From: Deltaproteobacteria bacterium
Lineage (GTDB): Bacteria; Desulfobacterota; Syntrophobacteria; Syntrophobacterales; Syntrophobacteraceae
Assembly (NCBI GenBank): GCA_012517315.1
Contig: JAAYVE010000035.1
Location: 1 to 64,000, forward strand
DNA: 64,000 bases
Reading direction: 5' to 3'
The first letter of the stretch is position 1; each line of letters opens with the position of its first letter. The notes beneath the pieces are model-generated. The model saw only the letters and a list, made by a program, of their open reading frames with translations, had not been told where the DNA came from and made no database searches. Shown here one piece after another: positions 45,923-52,921 of this stretch. Both the position numbers and the translations under genes were made by a program.

Positions 45923-46354
45923 ATGTCCCAGTGGGAACCGAAAATCGTCGCTTTCATGTGCAGCTGGAGTTCTTATCCCGGAGCGGACTACGCGGGGCTG
46001 AGCCGGCTGGCCTATCCGCCCAACATCCGCATCATCAAAGTGCCCTGTGCCGGGCGCATCAATCCGAAATTCATTCTCTCGGCCCTGCGACAGGGTGCGG
46101 ATGGGGTGTGGATTTCCGCGTGCCATCCCGGGGACTGCCATTACATGGAGGGAAACCTCTATGCCAGCCGCAAATTCGCCCTCATGAAGAATTTTCTGGA
46201 ACACACGGGGATCGAACCCGGCCGGGTTCATTTTTCATGGGTTTCCGCAACGGAGGGACACAAATTTGCGCAGACGGCCAAAGAGGTGGTCGATTCGGTG
46301 AAGGCTTTGGGACCTGCCAGGCACATGATCAAAAAAGAAGCTGAGGTGGCATAG
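45923..46354 (+). CDS. flxD: FlxD / MvhD-like adaptor subunit with altered cysteine motif, locus 2
   Basis: This 143-residue MvhD-family protein starts 45 bp after hdrA, with GGAGAG upstream of the ATG. It keeps VPCAGRINP and SACHPGDCHYMEGN, but the N-terminal motif reads MCSWSSYPGAD where family members (and the copy at 7280-7717) have CNWCSYGGAD. One expected cysteine is therefore serine. Whether the 2Fe-2S cluster survives with a changed ligand cannot be told. It passes electrons between the Flx module and HdrA in the family. Its stop is directly followed by the ATG of flxC. Confidence 0.88.
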   Translation: MSQWEPKIVAFMCSWSSYPGADYAGLSRLAYPPNIRIIKVPCAGRINPKFILSALRQGADGVWISACHPGDCHYMEGNLYASRKFALMKNFLEHTGIEPGRVHFSWVSATEGHKFAQTAKEVVDSVKALGPARHMIKKEAEVA

Positions 46355-47305
46355 ATGCAAGGCTATACACAACGGATCCGAGAGGCGGCCAAACGCCTGC
46401 TTGCCGAAAAGAAGGTGGATGTGGTGATGGGCTTCCGCAAGGGGACGATCCCCTTCATGAACGAGCCCTTTTTGGCCAAAAGCCCTGAACAGGTGGACCA
46501 GCTTCTGTGGGACGGCAACTGTGGGATCAACCTGGCCAATTATCTTTCCGGGAGGAAGGACAGGATCGGGATCGTGGCCAAAGGGTGTGATTCGCGAAAC
46601 ATCGTCGTCCACCTGCTGGAGTACCAGATCAAGAGAGAACAGCTCTACATACTGGGTGCCCCCTGCCACGGCATGATCGATGGACGGCGCATCACAGAGG
46701 AGCTTGCGGGAAAAGAGCCTTTGCAGGTGGAAGAGGAGAACGGCCGGATTCGCGTGAGCGGCAAAGGCTTCGAGGAGAGTTTTGACCGGAAGCAATACCT
46801 CCAGGAAAATTGTGCCATTTGCATGCATCGCAACCCCGTCGTCTATGACGAGCTCGTGGGCGACTTGGTGGAAGAGCAGAGGGACGTGGACCGGTACGCG
46901 GATGTGCGCGAGGTGGAAGGGTTGTCCCCGGAGGCCAAATGGAAGTACTTCGAGGACCTCATCGCCCCCTGCATCCGCTGCTACGCCTGCAGGAACGCCT
47001 GTCCCGTCTGCTACTGTCCCACCTGCTTCGTGGACGAGTCGAGGCCCCAGTGGGTGGGCAAGACCGTCGACCCCACGGACACCCGCACCTTCCATTTCCT
47101 GAGAGCATACCACGTGGCCGGTCGCTGCACTGACTGCGGGGCGTGTGAGCGGGCCTGCCCGGTCGGCATCAAGATGCGTCAGTTCACAAAGAAGCTGGAG
47201 AAGGACATCAAGGAGATGTACGGATACGAAGCGGGAGTGGATCCGGAATCGAGACCCCCTCTAGACACCTATCGGCCGGACGATCCGAGAGACTTCGCCA
47301 AGTAG
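46355..47305 (+). CDS. flxC: FlxC-type 4Fe-4S protein, locus 2
   Basis: This 316-residue homologue of the protein at 6168-7136 shares KGCDSRNIVVHLLEYQ, LGAPCHGMIDGRRI and CAICMHRNPVVYDEL. Two ferredoxin clusters follow, CIRCYACRNACPVCYCPTC near residue 206 and CTDCGACERACPVG near 258. It begins immediately at the flxD stop (TAG then ATG), so it is tightly coupled to flxD; GAAGCTGAGG upstream serves as RBS. It functions as an electron relay in the NADH-oxidising module. Confidence 0.87.
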   Translation: MQGYTQRIREAAKRLLAEKKVDVVMGFRKGTIPFMNEPFLAKSPEQVDQLLWDGNCGINLANYLSGRKDRIGIVAKGCDSRNIVVHLLEYQIKREQLYILGAPCHGMIDGRRITEELAGKEPLQVEEENGRIRVSGKGFEESFDRKQYLQENCAICMHRNPVVYDELVGDLVEEQRDVDRYADVREVEGLSPEAKWKYFEDLIAPCIRCYACRNACPVCYCPTCFVDESRPQWVGKTVDPTDTRTFHFLRAYHVAGRCTDCGACERACPVGIKMRQFTKKLEKDIKEMYGYEAGVDPESRPPLDTYRPDDPRDFAK

Positions 47306-47433
47306 GCACGGGGGGGCCCTCCAGCGCCGCCCCTCCTCCGGAAGGGACGGCCGGGTTCCATACATGCTGTGCGCCTCGTTGTCAACGCATGGGTTCGCTC
47401 TGCATTCGAATTGGATACCGAAAGGGACAGATC

Positions 47434-48486
47434 ATGTCGGAAATATACATTGCCAAAGACAAGTTCCCCTCAGTCCTCGGGCAGTTGATGGGAAAGTGCC
47501 CCGTGTTCGGACCGGTGCTTCAGGGGAAGTTCCACGAGTTTGGCCGGCTCGAAAGGCCCGAGGACGTGGACCTGGGATATGGGAACACCCGGCTTTCGCC
47601 CAAGGCGCTCTTCCACCCCCAAGCGGAGAAAATGTTTGATTTCAGTCTCTCCAAGGGGGACCCCGAAGCGGGAATTCTCAAGGAGACTCCCAAGGACTTC
47701 AGACCCCGTGTCATCTTGGGGATCCGCCCTTGTGACGCCCGAGCCTTTCAGCTGGACGACCGCAACTTTGACACCGATTCCGTGCGGGATCCCTGGTGGG
47801 TGAGGCGGCGGGAGACGACCACCCTGGTGGGACTCGCGTGCAACACTCCCGGCAGCACCTGCTTTTGTACCTCAGTGGGGACAGGGCCCTTCGACAAGAC
47901 AGGCCTGGACGTGCTTATGGTGGACGTGGGTGAGGGTTACCTCTTCCAGGCGTCCACGAAGAAGGGGGAGGAATTCCTGGCTGGCCTTTCGGCCGGCGAG
48001 GCGGTTTCGGGATCCGTTGCGGAGAAGGCGGATGCCCTGAAGAAGGGTGCGGAAGGGAGCATGGGGACGCAGTTCAGCGTGGATGCCATCGTGCAGAACC
48101 CCACCCTGGACCTTTTCAACGCCGCCTTCTGGGATGAGGTGCAGTTTTCCTGTATCAACTGCGGCACCTGCACTTTCGTATGCCCGACGTGCTGGTGCTT
48201 CGATATTCAGGACGAGGTTTACCAGGAGAAGGGAAGCCGCATCAGGCTTTGGGACTCGTGCATGTTCCCCCTTTTCACCTTTCACGGTTCCGGCCACAAC
48301 CCCAGGAGCCAGAAATTGCAGCGGGTGCGGCAGCGGTTCATGCACAAACTGAAATATTATCCCGAAAAGTACAAGGGGGGGGTTGCCTGCGTGGGATGCG
48401 GCCGGTGCGTGAGACAGTGCCCCGTCAATATCGATATCCGTCACGTGGCGCGTCTCATGTCCGCCTCCTGTGTGTGTCCGACCTGA
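47434..48486 (+). CDS. flxB: FlxB-type 4Fe-4S protein, locus 2
   Basis: This 350-residue homologue of the protein at 4981-6048 has GIRPCDARAFQLDD, CNTPGSTCFCTSVGTGP and two ferredoxin clusters (CINCGTCTFVCPTC near residue 240, CVGCGRCVRQCPVN near 322), ending SASCVCPT. Start ATG 47434 (MSEIYIAKDKF) is chosen for AAAGGGA upstream; the frame is open further back without an RBS. The spacer to flxC (128 bp) contains a GC-rich imperfect hairpin. It is a cytoplasmic electron-transfer subunit. Confidence 0.87.
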   Translation: MSEIYIAKDKFPSVLGQLMGKCPVFGPVLQGKFHEFGRLERPEDVDLGYGNTRLSPKALFHPQAEKMFDFSLSKGDPEAGILKETPKDFRPRVILGIRPCDARAFQLDDRNFDTDSVRDPWWVRRRETTTLVGLACNTPGSTCFCTSVGTGPFDKTGLDVLMVDVGEGYLFQASTKKGEEFLAGLSAGEAVSGSVAEKADALKKGAEGSMGTQFSVDAIVQNPTLDLFNAAFWDEVQFSCINCGTCTFVCPTCWCFDIQDEVYQEKGSRIRLWDSCMFPLFTFHGSGHNPRSQKLQRVRQRFMHKLKYYPEKYKGGVACVGCGRCVRQCPVNIDIRHVARLMSASCVCPT

Positions 48487-48582
48487 TGCACACCGGGATG
48501 TGACCGGCGCCTGAGCGAATGTGTGGAAATCCTGTCAGGAAGATTTCGCCGAGGGAGTCATGCTCAAGATGGAGGAATCAAG

Positions 48583-49425
48583 GTGAATAACCCTTACTTG
48601 CCATATCCGGTCAGAATCGAGTCCATTGTCACGGAGACCGAGGACCACAACCAGAAGACGTTCAAGCTGGTCTTCCTCAGGCCGGAGGACGAGGCGAAGT
48701 TCGTGTACATGCCCGGCCAGTTCGCGGAACTCTCCGTGGCGGGGGTGGGTGAAGTTCCCATCGGCATTGCCACGTCACCCACCGAAAAGGGCTTCATCAG
48801 CTTCACGGTGAACAAGGTGGGGAAGGTGACGAGCCACCTTCACAACATGGAGGAGGGGGAGATCATGGGAGTGCGGGGTCCCATGGGCAACAGCTTTCCG
48901 TGGGATGTTCTCGAGGGGAAGAACGTGGTGATCATCGGCGGCGGATTCGCTTTCACGACACTGCGCTCTTCCATCGTCTACATGCTCCATCCTGAAAACA
49001 GGTCACGCTTCGGGGACATCACGGTGGTGTACGGGGCGAGGTCCCCCGGGCTTCTCCTCTACAAGGAGGAACTGGCGGCATGGGAGCGGCGGGAGGACAT
49101 CCGGATGCACATCACGGTGGATGCCACCACCGATCCCAACTGGAAATACAACGTGGGCTTCGTCCCTGCCGTCACTAAGGAGAAGGCTCCCAGCGCGGAC
49201 AATTCCTACGCCATCATCTGCGGTCCGCCCATCATGATCAAATTCACCCTCCCCGTGCTCACGGAACTGGGATTCCCTCCCGAACGGATCATCTCCAGCC
49301 TGGAAATGCGCATGAAATGCGGGATCGGAATCTGCGGCCGTTGCAACATCGGAACGGAATACGTTTGCAAGGACGGCCCGGTGTTCACCCTGGCCCAGCT
49401 GTCCCGCTTGCCCAACGAGTACTGA
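48583..49425 (+). CDS. flxA: FlxA-type FAD/NAD(P)H-binding subunit, locus 2
   Basis: This 280-residue protein is related to the one at 4164-5000. It has an FAD domain (YMPGQFAELSVAGVGE, VRGPMGNSFPWD), an NAD(P) domain (IIGGGFAFTTLRSS, VYGARSPGLLLY, CGPPIMIKF) and a C-terminal 2Fe-2S segment MKCGIGICGRCNIGTEYVC. The GGG-x-G loop here is GGGFAF rather than GGGIGM, a small change in the pyridine-nucleotide loop. GTG 48583 (VNNPYLPYP) has GGAGGAATC upstream; the longer frame from 48523 lacks a better site. It is probably the NADH entry point of locus 2. Confidence 0.87.
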   Translation: MNNPYLPYPVRIESIVTETEDHNQKTFKLVFLRPEDEAKFVYMPGQFAELSVAGVGEVPIGIATSPTEKGFISFTVNKVGKVTSHLHNMEEGEIMGVRGPMGNSFPWDVLEGKNVVIIGGGFAFTTLRSSIVYMLHPENRSRFGDITVVYGARSPGLLLYKEELAAWERREDIRMHITVDATTDPNWKYNVGFVPAVTKEKAPSADNSYAIICGPPIMIKFTLPVLTELGFPPERIISSLEMRMKCGIGICGRCNIGTEYVCKDGPVFTLAQLSRLPNEY

Positions 49426-49573
49426 GCTTGACCTCCAGGAGGGCTCCGCAGGGGAAAAGGGTTTTCTGCCCCGGATGCTTTGATTCCTGATTGGCTTTGG
49501 AGGAGAAGTATTGTATTTTGACATGCAACCTGTCGAGCCCTGCTTTCGAAAACCGTCTTAGGGGAGAGTGTAA

Positions 49574-50794
49574 ATGGAGCCATTGCTTTTGACCAAGCGT
49601 GAAAGGCGTAAGTTGGCGAGCCAGTATGCCGAGTTATGCCTGACGTGCGGCACCTGCGCGGGAGGATGTCCGGTCACCGGGGTGGACGGACTGGATGTCC
49701 GCAAAGTCGTGCGTCTGGCGGTCCTGGGACTGGACCAGGAGATCATCGATTCCAAGTTCCCCTGGGTGTGCACCTTGTGTGGACGCTGCGAATACGCATG
49801 CCCAATGAACATCGACTTGTTGACGCTGCTCCGGTCCGCCCGAAGCATGAGGGACAGAGACAAGGTTCCCGGCGTGCTGCACAAGGGGGTTGAACAGTGC
49901 CTCAAGTCGGGAAACAACGTCGGGATTCCCAAAGACGACTTCCTGATGCTCATGGAGGACGTGGGAGCCGAATTGGCCGAGGAACTGCCGGGTTTTTCGG
50001 TCCCCATCGACAAAAAGGGCGCCAAGTACCTCTTCACCGTGAATTCCAAGGAACCCTTCGCGGAACCCGAGGACATGATGCACTGGTGGCGGATTCTTTA
50101 CGCCGCCAATGAGTCCTGGACCATCGCATCGGAAAACTGGGAAGGGGTCAACTGGGGCCTTTTCACCGGGGACGATGAGGCCATGAAGGAAATTGTTGGC
50201 CGGGTCGTGAGGAATTACAAGGAACTGGAATGCGAGTACCTTGTCTTACCCGAGTGAGGTCACGCCTACTATGCGACCAGGCTTGGTCTGCAAAAATGGT
50301 ATGCTCATGAAAACGTCAAGTTTCTTGCCGTCCATGATCTTTTGAAACAATATCTCGAGGAGGGGCGCATCAAGGTGGACAAGTCCATTCACCACGAACT
50401 GGCCACCTACCACGACCCCTGTAATTACGCCCGCAAGAGCGAGCGCACCTTCGGCCACGGGTATTACGAGGAGCCCCGTTGGGTCATGCAGCAGTGCTGT
50501 GAGAACTGGGTCGAAATGTATCCCAACAGGGCGAACAATTTCTGCTGCGGTGCGGGCGGCGGTGCCTGGGCTTCGCCATACGTCGAAGAGAGAATTTTTT
50601 ACGGTCGCACCAAGGCCAAGCAGATCAAGGACACGGGGGCGAAGCTTCTCATCGCGCCATGCCACAACTGCCGCGACCAGATCATGAAAAGCCTCCGCAA
50701 GGAATACGGCATGATGGATGTGGAGGTGATGTATCTGTGGGAGCTCGTGGCAAACTCCCTCATCATCGAACCACGGGAAGCGGAAGAAGAGTAG
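49574..50794 (+). CDS. HdrD-like iron-sulfur oxidoreductase, probable selenoprotein (UGA 50255-50257 read as Sec)
   Basis: An N-terminal dicluster ferredoxin domain (CLTCGTCAGGCP near residue 19, CTLCGRCEYACP near 66) is followed by a CCG-type catalytic domain. The frame meets TGA at codon 228, but the same frame goes on without any other stop to 50794 with perfect family content: GHAYYATRLGLQKW, DPCNYARK, NFCCGAGGG and APCHNCRD. In HdrD/GlpC-like proteins the residue before GHA is the conserved Cys of E-C-G-H, so the UGA replaces exactly that ligand. A bulged hairpin with a GGCT loop lies at 50272-50292. Sec is therefore the best reading; a C-to-A error is the alternative. The whole is 406 residues, the usual length. 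ATG 49574 has AGGGGAGA upstream. It closes the locus and replaces HdrB/HdrC. Confidence 0.82.
50272..50292 (+). promoter_or_regulatory. Candidate bacterial SECIS element
   Basis: TGC-GACCA (50272-50279), loop GGCT (50280-50283), TGGTC, one bulged T (50289) and GCA form an 8-bp stem with a four-base loop starting GG and a single bulged U on the 3' side. This is the arrangement of the E. coli fdhF SECIS. The loop starts 22 nt after the UGA, within the distance used by bacterial SelB. Confidence 0.7.
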
Positions 50795-50821
50795 CCCGCC
50801 GTTTCTCACCTTCGTTGAAAA

Positions 50822-50867
50822 CAAGCCCCTGAGTCGCGCTGCAAGCGTGGGAGGGGGCTTTTTCATT
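50822..50867 (+). terminator. Intrinsic terminator of Flx-Hdr locus 2
   Basis: AAGCCCCT and AGGGGGCTT form a GC-rich stem followed by TTTTT, about 30 nt after the stop of the HdrD-like gene. It marks the end of the 42966-50794 operon. Confidence 0.75.
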
Positions 50868-50900
50868 TCTTGAGGCACATTTTCGGGATTAGGTCGAACC

Positions 50901-52124
50901 ATGGGCAAGAAGACAGGGGAGAAAAAGAGGGGTCAGGCGGGACTGACGGCGGAAGAGTCCATGGAATTGCAGATGATTCTGGACCGCCTTTCCGTCCAGG
51001 TACCCAACGGCGAAAGCTTCCAGGCTTATCTGGCATCCCTGCGCAAGATCCTGGAGAGGAGGGAGAGGCTGGTCACGGAGCTCCTTTCCCATTTGAGCAG
51101 AAAGCCATCGGCCGTGGGATTCCGGACGTACCAGGCCATCGAGGGGCTCGTCACCGACCGGACTCTGCGCAAGGCGCTGCGGCAGGCGGCATACCGCTTC
51201 TCCCAGAAAGGGTTTTCCACGCCAACCCGGGGCGCGCCCCAGGAAAGGGTGGTCCTGGTGCAGAAGGAGCAGAAGCGGGTGGTTTCCCATCTCATCCTGG
51301 GATCGGGAACCCTCTGGCTCCTGACAGCCCTTGTGCCCAATGAGTTCGCCGGCGGGTCCGCCACGGTCCTGGCTTTCTTTGATGAGGGGTTCCATCGGCT
51401 TGCCGTGCGCGTATCGGAAACATCCAACAGGAACTATCGGGACCTTTTGGCCAAGATGGGGGAGGCGGCCCCCAAGGGAAGCCCCTGCGAAATCCCTATC
51501 CGCCATGGAGCCCGACTGTTTTTCGAGATGCTCGATTTTTCCCAGGACCCCACACCGCCCCCCGATGTGGAGGAGGCCCGGCGACTCCTCACTCCTTACC
51601 ATGATCCGGGAACGCCCCCATACGTTTACGAAATCATGGATCCGGGGGGCCTACAGACGAGAAGACTGACGGAGCAGGAGACGCTGGCCCTCCTCGCCCC
51701 CATGGACCTCAGTTGGCTGCTCTTTCCCAAAGAGGATCTGAGGCCGTTTCACCAGAGGATCCAGGACGTGACCCACTCGGTGCTCGTCGTTTCCGGGGAA
51801 ATCAAAGAAGAGCGTCAGCGCCTCATCGTCCGGGAGGCTGCGGATGCTCTTTGCACGGGAAAGCGCCGACTGCTCTTCCGACGCTTTTTCGAGGAACAGG
51901 CGTTGTGGCTCAAAACCCAGGGCAAGGAGGTCCCTGCGCGGGATGCCCTCCTCACCGCCACCCATCTGGCCTCTTCCGCTCCCGCCGGCGAAAATCCCGT
52001 CGTCTGCCGAATGGTTGTTGAATCTCTCAGGCGTCATTGGCCCGAGGACGAGGGGGCCCGTGAACAGGAGGAGGTCAGGGAAGCGTTTTACCGAACCGAT
52101 TCGGGACTGATCGTCCCCCGTTAG
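50901..52124 (+). CDS. Conserved protein of unknown function
   Basis: This 407-residue soluble protein begins MGKKTGEKKRGQAG. It is predicted to be mainly helical, with KRVVSHLILGSGTLWLLTALVP and a Pro-rich linker (DPTPPPDVEEARRLL) near residue 220. No cysteine cluster, nucleotide-binding motif, signal peptide or membrane segment is evident. GGTCGAACC lies before the ATG; the RBS is weak. It is behind the locus 2 terminator and so probably has its own promoter. Family not recognised. Confidence 0.65.
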   Translation: MGKKTGEKKRGQAGLTAEESMELQMILDRLSVQVPNGESFQAYLASLRKILERRERLVTELLSHLSRKPSAVGFRTYQAIEGLVTDRTLRKALRQAAYRFSQKGFSTPTRGAPQERVVLVQKEQKRVVSHLILGSGTLWLLTALVPNEFAGGSATVLAFFDEGFHRLAVRVSETSNRNYRDLLAKMGEAAPKGSPCEIPIRHGARLFFEMLDFSQDPTPPPDVEEARRLLTPYHDPGTPPYVYEIMDPGGLQTRRLTEQETLALLAPMDLSWLLFPKEDLRPFHQRIQDVTHSVLVVSGEIKEERQRLIVREAADALCTGKRRLLFRRFFEEQALWLKTQGKEVPARDALLTATHLASSAPAGENPVVCRMVVESLRRHWPEDEGAREQEEVREAFYRTDSGLIVPR

Positions 52125-52319
52125 GGAAAGTGCATCATGGGGCTGGAAACCGGCGCGGGATGCACGGAGGTTCCCCTGAAGCGCTCACAGTTCTCTTTCG
52201 CCCTTTCCGGCGGGATCGGAATTCCCAGGAGGCAGGGGATTGAACGCCGGTCGACTGCGGGGGGCCCGGGTGGGGTCGGGTTCCAAGGGAATTCGAACAC
52301 CGTTTTTCTTGCACTTGTG

Positions 52320-52347
52320 CCTCAAGTGTTTTGCAGGGCACTTGAGG
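52320..52347 (+). promoter_or_regulatory. Perfect inverted repeat in the yjbQ leader
   Basis: CCTCAAGTG (52320-52328) and CACTTGAGG (52339-52347) are exact 9-bp arms around a 10-nt loop, ending 25 nt before the yjbQ start. It could be an operator or a leader hairpin near the RBS; it lacks the T-run of a terminator. Confidence 0.45.
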
Positions 52348-52372
52348 ACAATTCGTCATGGAGGGTTCGGAG

Positions 52373-52771
52373 ATGTTGGAAACGATTCAGGTGAACACTC
52401 CCGACCATTGCGTGGCTGTGGACATCACGGATCTCGTCTCCCGGAAGATCCAGGAGAGCGGGATCCAGAGCGGCGTTTGCCTGGTCTACGTCCCCCACAC
52501 TACGGCGGGGATCTTTGTCAATGAGGGGGCGGACCCCGCCGTGCTGGAGGACATCATGCAGGCGTTGGAAAAGCTGGTGCCATGGCGGGCGGGTTACAAG
52601 CATGCGGAGGGGAATTCCGCCGCCCACATCCGGTCCATTCTTGTGGGGGGAAGCGCTCACCTCATCATCGAAAACGGGAGACTGCTCCTGGGGACGTGGG
52701 AGCGGGTTTTCCTGTGCGAATTCGACGGACCGAGGACGAGAAAGCTGCGTGTCAAGATGCTGGCCGGTTGA
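52373..52771 (+). CDS. yjbQ: YjbQ/UPF0047 family protein
   Basis: This 132-residue protein matches the whole UPF0047 fold: VYVPHTTAGIFVNEGADP, MQALEKLVPWRAGYKHAEGNSAAHIRSILVG, and GTWERVFLCEFDGPRTRKL. E. coli YjbQ has weak thiamine-phosphate synthase activity, but the true role is unsettled. The conserved His and Glu residues (PHTT, HAEGNSAAH) of the putative metal site are intact. Start ATG 52373 is preferred over 52358 because GGAGGG lies 8-10 nt upstream of it. It lies 150 bp before the acyl-CoA synthetase gene. Confidence 0.9.
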   Translation: MLETIQVNTPDHCVAVDITDLVSRKIQESGIQSGVCLVYVPHTTAGIFVNEGADPAVLEDIMQALEKLVPWRAGYKHAEGNSAAHIRSILVGGSAHLIIENGRLLLGTWERVFLCEFDGPRTRKLRVKMLAG

Positions 52772-52921
52772 AGGTCCGCCGGTTTGCCGTACTTCCCGAA
52801 ATCCTTCGTTACTGGAAGGACTCACGCCGACACAGCCGGGGGGAAGGACCGGCGAAGGCGGGAGCAGTGGGGCACTTCCGCAGCGGATTTCAACCCTCAA
52901 TCCAGATCGGAGGAGTGAGTC

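Noticed and set aside
50342-50794. Independent gene for a separate CCG-domain protein
   Set aside because: The N-terminal residues needed for the domain (GHAYYATR and onward) lie upstream in the same frame directly after the UGA, so it is the second half of the selenoprotein gene, not a gene of its own.
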